Source: Methanoregulaceae archaeon (GTDB lineage: Archaea; Halobacteriota; Methanomicrobia; Methanomicrobiales; Methanospirillaceae). Taken from it: DNA of 18,466 bases. A program made the translations under genes and the position numbers. Shown here piece by piece: positions 1 through 6,500 of this stretch. The notes below the pieces were generated by a model that was not told the origin of the DNA, did no database searches, and worked only from the letters and a program-made list of their open reading frames with translations. Position 1 is the first letter of the stretch, and the number at the start of each line of letters is the position of its first letter. The DNA lies in assembly GCA_013331215.1 (NCBI GenBank), contig DUGU01000011.1, positions 218 through 18,683 of the forward strand, given 5' to 3'.

Positions 1-122
1 ACGACGGGACCGGACTCGACGACTGCATCCGCCTCTACGAGCGCGGGGCAGTGCTCGTGGGGCAATGCGAGGAGCTGCTGGCCACGGCGGAGCTGAAGAT
101 CAGCGAGCTCGGGCGGGACTAG
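1..122 (+). CDS. xseB: Exodeoxyribonuclease VII small subunit, C-terminal part (partial)
   Basis: The open frame enters from the left edge (first full codon at 3) and ends with TAG at 120-122. It gives 39 residues, including DDCIRLYERGAVLVGQCEELL. This matches the end of XseB proteins, where a 'lyerG..L...Ce..L..ae.ki..l' helix follows the start of the helical hairpin. XseB is the small partner of XseA, and the complex degrades single-stranded DNA; XseB is usually about 70-80 residues, so roughly the second half is visible. The start and xseA, if adjacent, lie outside the window. The gene is convergent with the DUF371 gene and their stop codons overlap. The call rests on a short segment, but the pattern is characteristic. 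Confidence 0.85.
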   Translation, partial: DGTGLDDCIRLYERGAVLVGQCEELLATAELKISELGRD

Positions 123-538
123 AGGACGACCAGCTCGGCCTCGAGCACCTCACCGGCCCGGAGCCGTTCGATGAAATTGCGCGGCAATGTCCGCGCCACG
201 TAATTCGAGCGAATTCCGATCGTCCGACCGCAGACGTGCTCCGAGCGACGCCAGACGAGATCCGTGGGGTGGTCGAGTAGAAGCCCCGGGTGCCCTTCGG
301 ACCGGACAACGATCTCGAGATCGCCGCAGCGCAGCGTCGTGACGAGTTCTGCTCCCTCCTGCCGGAGGGCCGCCCGGAACTCGTCGGAGAGGTCCGCCGC
401 GCCCCTGTCCGCACCGACACCGATGATGCAGTCGCCGGCCGCGGTCAGGTGCTCCTCCTTCGTCAGCTCGAAGGTCGTCGGGTGACACGAGGAGACCAGT
501 CGGTGACCCCTGCAACGGATAAACTCGCGCACTGCCAT
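119..538 (-). CDS. DUF371 family protein
   Basis: This is a 139-residue soluble protein of the archaeal DUF371 family. The family pattern is clear: RGHRLVSSCHPTTFELT at residues 10-26, then LTAAGDCIIGVGAD at 31-44, then a 'DLSDEF' segment, and near the end WRRSEHVCGRT at 96-106. The GDCIIGV block and the conserved His and Cys residues suggest a conserved active or binding site, but no function is established that I know of. The ATG at 538 fits the usual family N-terminus. The gene lies 28 bp downstream of the permease gene on the same strand and may be co-transcribed with it. Its stop codon overlaps that of the convergent xseB. The family call is confident and the function unknown. Confidence 0.85.
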   Translation of the reverse strand: MAVREFIRCRGHRLVSSCHPTTFELTKEEHLTAAGDCIIGVGADRGAADLSDEFRAALRQEGAELVTTLRCGDLEIVVRSEGHPGLLLDHPTDLVWRRSEHVCGRTIGIRSNYVARTLPRNFIERLRAGEVLEAELVVL

Positions 539-566
539 TGCTCAGTACGGGTGATGGACGGCCGTA

Positions 567-1745
567 TCAACCCGCCGCCTGTACAGCCGTGAACAGGGAG
601 AGAGCGAGGACGAGCCCTGTCGAAAGCGCTCCGGCCGCGCCGGCGGCGCGTGCGCTCCGGGCGTGGGCCGAGCGCCAGACGGCGGCCGAGAGGGCGAGGT
701 ACGGAGCGAGCACGAGTACGACGGAAAGGCTCGCGGTCAATTCGAACCGGTTCGAGGCCAGGAGGAGAGCCGCGCAGCCTCCGCCGCAGAGGAGCAGGGC
801 TGCCGCGGGTGCGCCGCGGGCCGAGAGCGTGGCGACACGCACGGATGATCGCCGGGTAGCAAGGGCGCGCAGAACGCGCGAGCCCGCCAGCAGATACGCA
901 TTCAGCGCCGAGAGCATGGCCACGATCCCAATCACGCCGACCACGGTCGACCCTCCGGCCATAATGTGATCGGCCGCGAGCGCAACCGGGGCTGGCGAGG
1001 CCGCGAGCGTGTCCGCACCTATCGATCCGACCAGAGCGAGGTTCAGGACGAGGTAGAGCGTCAATGTTGCCCCCGCGACCATCAGGACCGCCGTCCGAAC
1101 CACCCGCCTGTCGCGCGCCTCCCCCACGGGGATCGCCCCGATCTCGAACCCGGTGTACGGCCAGAAGACGACGAGAACCGCCGCGACGAACGTCGAGAGG
1201 GTGATCGGCCTCGCCTCCTGCAGATGTTCGGGACGGACGAGCGGGAGTAACAGGAGCGCAATCACGATGAGGGGGACGATCTTGGCCACGGTCAGCAGGT
1301 TTTCTGCGGCTCCCGAGAGCGCCACGCCGACGAGATTGATCCCGAGAAAGATGAGGACGGCTGCAATCTCGGCGGGCAGGAGCAGGCCGGACGGGACGCC
1401 GAAGAACGCGAGGTACTGCCCGATGCCCGCGCAGATCGTGGCGCAGCCGAAGACCGAGGAGAGCACGTAGGCCCCCATCAGCAGGTCGGCGGCGACGGTG
1501 CCGAAGACCTGATCGACCGGCTGAAAGAGGGGTATGTTCTCCCCATCGGTGGGAACCGAGGCGAGCGCGAACGCGACTGCCCCTGCAGAGAGGCCCACGA
1601 GCAGCCAGGCGAAGAGGGCTGCCGGGCCGAGGAGCCCGGCCGCGACCCCCGGGGCGACAAAGATCCCGGAGCCGACCGTTCCGCCGAGCCCGAGGCTGAC
1701 GAGGGAGAAGAGCCCGAGGGACCGACGATATGGTCGCTCCGCCAT
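567..1745 (-). CDS. APC-superfamily amino-acid permease
   Basis: This is a 392-residue integral membrane protein with about 11-12 hydrophobic segments. Residues 17-33 (SLGLGGTVGSGIFVAPG) carry the unwound first helix of the APC fold, the GSGIF motif that binds the substrate alpha-amino and carboxyl groups. FWPYTGFE at 194-201 matches the aromatic-rich sixth helix, and GEARDRRVVRTA follows it as in other family members. It most likely imports or exchanges amino acids or related amines, but the substrate cannot be read from the sequence. It is shorter than typical bacterial members (about 430-500 residues), mainly at the C-terminal end. The ATG at 1745 is preceded by GGAGAAGGAGG, a strong ribosome binding site, and by a TATA-like GGATATACC near 1764-1772. 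The DUF371 gene follows. Confidence 0.88.
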   Translation of the reverse strand: MAERPYRRSLGLFSLVSLGLGGTVGSGIFVAPGVAAGLLGPAALFAWLLVGLSAGAVAFALASVPTDGENIPLFQPVDQVFGTVAADLLMGAYVLSSVFGCATICAGIGQYLAFFGVPSGLLLPAEIAAVLIFLGINLVGVALSGAAENLLTVAKIVPLIVIALLLLPLVRPEHLQEARPITLSTFVAAVLVVFWPYTGFEIGAIPVGEARDRRVVRTAVLMVAGATLTLYLVLNLALVGSIGADTLAASPAPVALAADHIMAGGSTVVGVIGIVAMLSALNAYLLAGSRVLRALATRRSSVRVATLSARGAPAAALLLCGGGCAALLLASNRFELTASLSVVLVLAPYLALSAAVWRSAHARSARAAGAAGALSTGLVLALSLFTAVQAAG

Positions 1746-1776
1746 CGAGCCTCCTTCTCCCCGGAGGTATATCCGG

Positions 1777-1993
1777 TTATCGTTGCGTCATGACACATCG
1801 CCACTGTGTCCGGTGGAACCCGACGGTCTTCCCGGGCGAGGGATAAGTCCATGGTGGAGTTCGGGGCGCGGTAGACGGCGGCGGCCGAGGGCGCTGCGAC
1901 AATCCGCGCCACGATTTCCGCGAGACGGTTCGATGTCTCGTTCAGGGATCGCCCGACCAGGGCCGGGTCCGGGTCAAAGATGAACAAGGGCAA
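1777..1993 (-). pseudogene. Frameshifted remnant of a cache-domain sensor or lipoprotein (C-terminal part)
   Basis: Two minus-strand reading frames in the gap between the permease and the lipoprotein gene carry successive pieces of the intact neighbour's C-terminus. The first frame (from about 1984 to 1864) reads FIFDPDPALVGRSLNET...LAEIVARIVAAPSAAAVYRAP, matching the neighbour's IVLDANPRMIGQSILNAT...LAKIAQEIVSTPSGFERYQG. The next frame, ending at a TAA at 1777-1779, reads KTVGFHRTQWRCVMTQR, matching its end QTVGLHGTAWRLVVNQER. The spacing between the pieces is also close to that of the intact protein. A frame change between about 1862 and 1832 separates them, and no matching N-terminal half or start is recognisable upstream. 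This looks like a degraded duplicate. A sequencing error could explain the frameshift but not the missing N-terminal half. Confidence 0.72.
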
Positions 1994-2157
1994 CGGCGAG
2001 TGCGAGGTCCAAGAAGACTGTGGCCTCCATGCTCCGAGCTGTTAGCCAGGATCATAAGAAGAGCGCCGATTCGCCCTGGCCGACGGCGCGGCGTGGGAGA
2101 GGGGGGGCGCCTCCATGCCCCTTCTTCCTGCGCCAGTTATCTCCGGAACCGGGGTCC
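1994..2157. other. Intergenic stretch with no recognisable gene
   Basis: I see no convincing gene between the remnant and the end of the lipoprotein gene. A ten-base direct repeat (gcctccatgc) occurs at 2023-2032 and 2109-2118. The second copy forms a short GC-rich hairpin with the preceding G run (about 2104-2121). There is no oligo-T tract on the minus strand, so a terminator cannot be claimed. It may be the eroded upstream half of the remnant. Confidence 0.4.
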
Positions 2158-2991
2158 CTACCGCTCCTGGTTCACGACGAGCCGCCATGCGGTGCCGTGG
2201 AGGCCGACTGTCTGCCAGGCGACGGCGCGGGTTGTCCCGTTTCCCTGGTATCGCTCGAAGCCAGAGGGGGTCGAGACGATCTCCTGCGCGATCTTCGCGA
2301 GGTCGGTCGCCCCACCGTACTGGGTCGCGTTCAGAATCGACTGGCCGATCATGCGCGGGTTCGCGTCGAGGACGATAGTGCCGTCGGTCTGAACGGCGGA
2401 GAGCGCGTGGGAGGTATTCCCGAGTGCCGCGAGGGCAGAGACGGCGAGCAGCCGCTCGGGCCGGATAGTGAGCGAGACGCCGCCGGCGACACCGCTGGTA
2501 TTCCGGACCGGGTATGACAGCGCGACGCCGCGAAAGCCCTCGACCAGGTTGATCCGCTGGCTCAGTCCAGGAGTCCCGTTCAGGGCTGCCAGGACGTTCG
2601 ACGAGCCGTGGATGTTCGCCCCGACCGCGAACTGGTAGTCCTCGGGCATCACGGCGAGAACCTTGCCGTCCGTATCGAACGTGACCGCGTCGATCGAATA
2701 GTTGCCCGACTGGTTGCCCGATCGCGAGAGATTCAACAGGACGCTCTCGGAGCCCGGGCCCGTAAGGCCCGTCGTGGCGAGTATGGCCGCTGCAGACGAG
2801 ACGTTCGCATCGACGCGGTCGAGACTCTGCTGTGCGCCGGACGCGAAGACCCGGAGGGTCTCATTCACGGACGCGTCCGCGGCGCCCGGCGTGCCGGGCA
2901 CGGGCGTGGTCGTTCCCGGGCCCGTCCCGGTACAGCCCGCCGCAGCGAGCGCGATCGCGAGCAATGCCGCGAGAAGAAGCATCCCCTTCAT
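2158..2991 (-). CDS. Exported lipoprotein with cache-like sensory domain
   Basis: The 277-residue product starts with a lipoprotein signal: positive MKG, a hydrophobic stretch at 4-17 and a lipobox LAAAGC with Cys20. A Thr/Pro/Gly linker follows. Residues 40-277 resemble the extracellular double-cache domains common in Methanomicrobiales. These include a first lobe with DAVTFDTDGKVLAVMPED (101-118) and a second with AVQTDGTIVLDANPRMIGQS (199-218), and an end with VGLHGTAWRLVV (262-273). Such domains bind small ligands. Here there is no transmembrane helix, kinase or methyl-accepting domain after it, so it may act as a surface binding protein or partner of another sensor. The start at 2991 was chosen over a much longer frame because it begins exactly at the signal peptide. 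Several NxS/T sequons are present. A decayed relative lies just downstream. Confidence 0.75.
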   Translation of the reverse strand: MKGMLLLAALLAIALAAAGCTGTGPGTTTPVPGTPGAADASVNETLRVFASGAQQSLDRVDANVSSAAAILATTGLTGPGSESVLLNLSRSGNQSGNYSIDAVTFDTDGKVLAVMPEDYQFAVGANIHGSSNVLAALNGTPGLSQRINLVEGFRGVALSYPVRNTSGVAGGVSLTIRPERLLAVSALAALGNTSHALSAVQTDGTIVLDANPRMIGQSILNATQYGGATDLAKIAQEIVSTPSGFERYQGNGTTRAVAWQTVGLHGTAWRLVVNQER

Positions 2992-3010
2992 GCACTCACA
3001 GGTGCGAGGC

Positions 3011-3024
3011 GGAGATATATAGGG
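3011..3024 (-). promoter_or_regulatory. TATA-box promoter of the lipoprotein gene
   Basis: The minus strand reads CCCTATATATCTCC in GC-rich surroundings. The centre (about 3018) is 27 bases upstream of the lipoprotein ATG at 2991. This is the usual archaeal distance from TATA box to transcription start, so the mRNA may be leaderless or nearly so. This agrees with the lack of a good ribosome binding site before that ATG, and it supports the start choice. Confidence 0.6.
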
Positions 3025-3053
3025 ACGCCGATCAGCGGGAAAAAGAGAGAAGG

Positions 3054-3500
3054 TTACTCGTAGAGGACCGGGGCATCGATCCGGTCGTACTCGACCACGC
3101 CGTTGGGGAAGTGAATCCCCATCTCCCGGGCAGCCGATTCGGGGGAGTCGGCCGCATGGATCACGTTCCGGCCGATCTCGAGGCCGAAGTCGCCGCGGAT
3201 CGTCCCGGGCGCGGCCTCGAGCGGGTTCGTCGCGCCGGTCAGCGTCCGCACCGTCCGGGCCGCTTCCTTCCCCTCGACCACCATGAGCAGGCAGGGGCCC
3301 GACATGATGTACTGCTTGAGGCCGGGGTAGAAGGGCTTTGCACGGTGCTCGGCGTAGTGCCGGTCCACGCGCTCCTCCGGTAGGCTTTCGAGCCGGGCCG
3401 CGACGAGCTTGAGCCCTTTCCTCTCGAGCCGGGCGATAATCTCGCCCACGAGGCCGCGCTGGACCCCGTCGGGCTTGACCATCACGAAGGTCCGGTCCAC
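3054..3500 (-). CDS. ndk: Nucleoside diphosphate kinase
   Basis: The enzyme transfers the gamma-phosphate of ATP to nucleoside diphosphates through a phosphohistidine. From a GTG start at 3500 the product is 148 residues, the normal family length. It begins [20 protein letters not shown], with the KPDGV block that binds nucleotide. It also contains PGTIRGDF at 98-105 and [12 protein letters not shown] at 112-123, with His115 as the catalytic residue; most relatives have HGSD or HASD there. A longer frame upstream was rejected because it reads back through rpl24e. The chosen GTG follows AAGGAG by five bases, and the L24e stop (TGA, 3503-3505) sits just before it. It is the last gene of the ribosomal protein operon. 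Confidence 0.95.
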   Translation of the reverse strand: MDRTFVMVKPDGVQRGLVGEIIARLERKGLKLVAARLESLPEERVDRHYAEHRAKPFYPGLKQYIMSGPCLLMVVEGKEAARTVRTLTGATNPLEAAPGTIRGDFGLEIGRNVIHAADSPESAAREMGIHFPNGVVEYDRIDAPVLYE

Positions 3501-3502
3501 GT

Positions 3503-3694
3503 TCACTCCTTGCCGAGCGCGCGGCGGCCCGCCTTGGTCCAGGCCACGCGCCGGGGGACGCGTCCGAGCTTCTGGTTGTTCTGGCACTTTGTCGAGCAGA
3601 AGTAGAAGATCGTCCCGTCCCGCTTGACGAACATCTTGCCCGTGCCGGGCTCCATCGCGCTGCCGCAGAATGTACAGGTAAACGAATCGACCAT
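3503..3694 (-). CDS. rpl24e: Large ribosomal subunit protein eL24
   Basis: This is a 63-residue zinc-ribbon ribosomal protein found in archaea and eukaryotes. The two metal-binding pairs are visible: CTFC at residues 7-10 and CSTKC at 33-37. The typical [14 protein letters not shown] stretch leads into the second pair, and the basic tail [19 protein letters not shown] matches the family end. It lies between rps28e (4-bp gap) and ndk (2-bp gap) in the same operon. Length and motifs are as expected for archaeal L24e. Confidence 0.96.
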   Translation of the reverse strand: MVDSFTCTFCGSAMEPGTGKMFVKRDGTIFYFCSTKCQNNQKLGRVPRRVAWTKAGRRALGKE

Positions 3695-3698
3695 GTCT

Positions 3699-3908
3699 TT
3701 ATCTCCGCGACAGTTTCTTCGCCTCGCGCTCGGTCTCGAGGAGCATCAGGATGTCGCCCTCGCGGATCGGTCCGACCGTGTTCCGCGTGATGATGCGACC
3801 CTTGTTGTTGCCCTCGAGGATCCGGCACTTGACCTGCATCGCTTCGCCGTGCATGCCGGTACTGCCGATCACCTCGACGACCTCTGCCGGCGTTCCATCG
3901 TCAGCCAT
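3699..3908 (-). CDS. rps28e: Small ribosomal subunit protein eS28
   Basis: The 69-residue product is the archaeal/eukaryotic ribosomal protein S28e, a small OB-fold protein of the 30S subunit. It shows the family core [20 protein letters not shown] (residues 14-33) and the phrase [21 protein letters not shown] (46-66), which is close to the signature used for this family. It lies five bases after rpl7ae and four bases before rpl24e, so the genes are certainly co-transcribed. Confidence 0.97.
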   Translation of the reverse strand: MADDGTPAEVVEVIGSTGMHGEAMQVKCRILEGNNKGRIITRNTVGPIREGDILMLLETEREAKKLSRR

Positions 3909-3913
3909 TCACG

Positions 3914-4282
3914 TCACCCGCGGAGCGCCGCGATCTGACCGCCGAGCTCGTCCACGAGCTCCTTCGCCTTGCCGGGCTTGACGATCGCGGCCGCGGTCGA
4001 CCCGACCTCGAGACCCGAGGCCGCGCCGATGTCGTTCTGCCGGTTCACGAAGATGTACGGGATCTGCTTCTCGTCGCAGAGCGGGCCGAGGTGCATCACG
4101 ATCTCCTCGGGCTCGACATCGCCGCCGATCAGCACGAGCTGGGCCGTGGACCGCTCGATGGCTTTGGTCGCTTCGTTCGCTCCCTTCTTGATCTTGCCGG
4201 TATCCCGGGCCAGTTCAAGGGCTTCGAGCGCCTTGTTCTGGAGCTCCTCGGGAGCCTCGTAACGGATGTATCCTTTCGCCAT
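3914..4282 (-). CDS. rpl7ae: Large ribosomal subunit protein L7Ae, K-turn RNA-binding protein
   Basis: This 122-residue archaeal L7Ae binds kink-turn RNA in 23S rRNA, in box C/D and H/ACA guide RNAs and in RNase P. The RNA-contacting motif [14 protein letters not shown] is at residues 32-45. The [10 protein letters not shown] strand (49-58) and the IPYIFV strand (74-79) complete the alpha/beta/alpha core. The ATG at 4282 is preceded by TGAGGTAAG, a usable ribosome binding site. It is the first gene of the operon rpl7ae - rps28e - rpl24e - ndk. The leader contains box C- and box D-like sequences, which could allow the protein to bind its own mRNA. Confidence 0.97.
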   Translation of the reverse strand: MAKGYIRYEAPEELQNKALEALELARDTGKIKKGANEATKAIERSTAQLVLIGGDVEPEEIVMHLGPLCDEKQIPYIFVNRQNDIGAASGLEVGSTAAAIVKPGKAKELVDELGGQIAALRG

Positions 4283-4294
4283 GACTTACCTCAT

Positions 4295-4320
4295 TCAGGA
4301 TTGCGTAGTTCCTTCATCAC
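4295..4320 (-). promoter_or_regulatory. Possible L7Ae-binding C/D-box element in the rpl7ae leader
   Basis: The minus strand reads GTGATGA at 4320-4314, an exact box C consensus (RUGAUGA), and CTGA at 4298-4295, a box D consensus, 15 bases apart. A second TGATGA sits just upstream at 4326-4321. The element falls in the predicted 5' leader and ends three bases before the ribosome binding site. Box C/D pairs form the kink-turn that L7Ae binds, and translational autoregulation of L7Ae through a leader kink-turn has been proposed in other archaea. A convincing flanking stem was not found by eye, so this is tentative. Confidence 0.3.
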
Positions 4321-4343
4321 TCATCAGCAAGTGAGGATGGGTC

Positions 4344-4354
4344 CATATATTTTT
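4344..4354 (-). promoter_or_regulatory. TATA box of the rpl7ae operon
   Basis: AAAAATATATGG on the minus strand is the most AT-rich block in the 160-bp gap upstream of rpl7ae. A start about 25 bases downstream would fall near 4323 and give a leader of about 40 bases ending at the ATG at 4282. It is the likely promoter for all four ribosomal operon genes. Confidence 0.65.
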
Positions 4355-4390
4355 CCACGGAGTGGTCATAAAGGTTTGTTAACCGGGCGG

Positions 4391-4404
4391 AAAACCGGGA
4401 AAAA
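4391..4404 (-). terminator. Probable oligo-T terminator of the glycan operon
   Basis: On the minus strand two T runs (TTTTT at 4404-4400 and TTTT at 4394-4391) lie about 40-50 bases after the stop of the last DUF2298 gene at 4443. T tracts without a stable hairpin are typical archaeal termination signals. The location, just before the rpl7ae promoter, fits. Confidence 0.45.
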
Positions 4405-4442
4405 CGCGGCGATTCACGTCCTTTCCCATATGATCGGCGCGG

Positions 4443-6497
4443 TTACGGGGCCACCGAAAGGCGGTAGATCTGCACTCCGTCCCGATTGTAGATCGCATCG
4501 AGCCCGCTCGACGGCAGGTTCACCGTGTACTTCTGCCGTTCGAGATCTCCGACGTACAGGAGGAAGCACCCGTATTGCCGCATCAGCGCGACCGTCTGAT
4601 CGGGTTCCTCGTAGCACCGCTCGACGTCGGATATCCGGCTCCACCACCAGCCGTCGTTGTTCGTACGCCACTGGAGCTCGTGCGAACGCTTTCCGATAAT
4701 CGTCGGAATGCCGGTGAATGAGGAGATCGGCGCGCCGTAGCTGTAATCATCGCCAGCAGCCTCGACGATCCCGCCCGCGCCGGAGTAGGCCTCCAGGAAC
4801 CGGATCGCCTCGGCATCGGCCGGATGTAGGGAATCGAGATAGGCGAGCCCGTCAAGGGTCTGATCCCCTCCGCCGAAGTCGATCCCCAGAAGGCCATGGC
4901 CGACATCCGGCTGGAAGACGACCGGAAACGCGAGGAGGGCTGCAATGGTGACAACCGCCACCCCTACCCGGGCAGCGGGGGCGGCCAGAAGGGGCCGCTG
5001 CCGCCCGGTAAGCCATCGCCCGATCAGCCCGGTGCAACCGATGCCGAGCATGAGCCAGGCGATGTAGTAGAGTTTATGCATCGTGTTCGTGCGGAAGTAC
5101 TCGTTGTCGAAGATCTCTCGGAAATAGAGAACCTCGACGAAGAGGATCAGTGCGAGCCCGACGATGACCGCCAGGTCTTCGAAACGGCCCGTCCTGCGTC
5201 CGCGGAGGAGCGAGTAGACGAGCAGGACCGCTGCGATCCCCGCCGAGTAATACCCGAGGTAGATGAACGGAACGGCGATCAGGAGCGGGAACGGCTGCCG
5301 CGGCAGCTGCCGGGCGATCGCGACCGCGACCACGGCGAAGAAGAAACCCCAGGTCAGCAGGAACGAGATCGGTTCCGACGGGGAGATGACCGGCAGGACG
5401 CCATGTACCGACCCGGGCTGGATCGCGAGCAGGTAGGGGAGGTACAGACCGAGCCCGAGGGCAGGGACGACAATCGAGTAGAGCAGGGCCTGCCGCGCGC
5501 CGGTTTCGCCGTTGCTCCGCGCACGCCACCAGAGGAGGAGACCCATCACGACCACGAACGGCGCGTAGACCAGGACATCCCAGGAATTAATCCCGGGCAT
5601 CGCGCCGAGCGAGAGGGCGGAGAGGGCCATCAGCATCCACCGCTGACGGGACGAAAGCCCTGACCAGCGTACCCAGGCGAAGGCCAGCAGCGCGATAAGG
5701 AAGAGCTGATTGATCATGCCCATCACGAGCGCATGCGGATCCCCGAGGATCATGGAGAAGAGCGGGTACTCGGTCAGGCCATTCTGGATCGCGTGGCGGG
5801 AGTGGTCGAGGGCCGGTATCAGGGCCGTGCCCGAGGCGAGCTGGACGACGGCCGTCGGGTTGACGAGTACGAGCAGACCGATCGGGAGCCAGCGGTAGCG
5901 TTTGAGCAGGAGGTGGCCGATCAGGTAGCAGTTGACGGCCGATACGGCCATCACGGTCGGAAGAACCAGGTTGAAGACAACCCTGGCGGGAACCCCGGCG
6001 AGCAGCCCCAGCTGGGCCATGAGCCAGTGGCCCAGGTAGTAGTAGACATCGAGCGTGCCGCCGACGAACCAGGGATCGAGCGGGGTCACCACCGGGTTTC
6101 GCATGATCGCCGCGACCCAGGCCAGGTCCATGAACTGCTCGGAGTAGTGCGAGACGTACGGATTGAAGAATCGGAGCTCGAGCACGAAGAGGAAGAAGAC
6201 GAGAAAGACGGCGTCCCACTTCGCCACGCCCTCCCACTCGGCCCTGCCGTAGTTCCCTTTCGCCAGCCCGGCGCCGAGCATGACCAGGAACGGAGCGATG
6301 ACGAGCCATGTCGGGAGGTGGACGAGCCCGAGGTAGAACGAACCGAGCAACAGAAGGAGGAGCGAGACCGTGTACGCGGCCGGATACGCGAGTCGACCGA
6401 AGAGGGGCCGGAGCGCCGGCCAGACCGAGAGCTGCAACAGTTTGAGGATCGCGAGCCAGCTCGCGACGTACAGGACCTGGTCGCCGTATTCGATCAT
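4443..6497 (-). CDS. DUF2298 (YYY) polytopic membrane protein, diverged copy
   Basis: This is a 684-residue protein with some 12-14 hydrophobic helices, in the DUF2298 family named for its YYY motif. The first large outside loop carries SEQFMDLAWVAAIMR (119-133), DPWFVGG (141-147) and VYYYLGHW (151-158). GINSWD is at 302-307, and SSFTGIPTIIG with HELQWR lies near the C-terminus. The topology, with an acidic motif after early helices, recalls GT-C glycosyltransferases that use polyprenyl-phosphate sugars; this role is inference. It differs from its tandem neighbour at conserved places: GDPHALV instead of GDLHAHV, and RTNTMHKLY instead of RMNTVFKFY. The ATG at 6497 lies three bases after the neighbour's stop, so it is the last gene of the five-gene unit. 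Confidence 0.85.
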   Translation of the reverse strand: MIEYGDQVLYVASWLAILKLLQLSVWPALRPLFGRLAYPAAYTVSLLLLLLGSFYLGLVHLPTWLVIAPFLVMLGAGLAKGNYGRAEWEGVAKWDAVFLVFFLFVLELRFFNPYVSHYSEQFMDLAWVAAIMRNPVVTPLDPWFVGGTLDVYYYLGHWLMAQLGLLAGVPARVVFNLVLPTVMAVSAVNCYLIGHLLLKRYRWLPIGLLVLVNPTAVVQLASGTALIPALDHSRHAIQNGLTEYPLFSMILGDPHALVMGMINQLFLIALLAFAWVRWSGLSSRQRWMLMALSALSLGAMPGINSWDVLVYAPFVVVMGLLLWWRARSNGETGARQALLYSIVVPALGLGLYLPYLLAIQPGSVHGVLPVISPSEPISFLLTWGFFFAVVAVAIARQLPRQPFPLLIAVPFIYLGYYSAGIAAVLLVYSLLRGRRTGRFEDLAVIVGLALILFVEVLYFREIFDNEYFRTNTMHKLYYIAWLMLGIGCTGLIGRWLTGRQRPLLAAPAARVGVAVVTIAALLAFPVVFQPDVGHGLLGIDFGGGDQTLDGLAYLDSLHPADAEAIRFLEAYSGAGGIVEAAGDDYSYGAPISSFTGIPTIIGKRSHELQWRTNNDGWWWSRISDVERCYEEPDQTVALMRQYGCFLLYVGDLERQKYTVNLPSSGLDAIYNRDGVQIYRLSVAP

Positions 6498-6500
6498 CGC

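Noticed and set aside
2023..2118. Ten-base direct repeat gcctccatgc at 2023-2032 and 2109-2118 as a possible attachment site or insertion scar
   Set aside because: It is short, GC-rich and not linked to an integrase, tRNA or terminal inverted repeats; chance or local duplication explains it.
2158..3828. A 556-codon minus-strand frame containing the lipoprotein as its C-terminal half
   Set aside because: The first half is an out-of-frame reading of ndk, rpl24e and rps28e. The lipoprotein signal peptide begins cleanly at 2991 with a TATA box in front of it.
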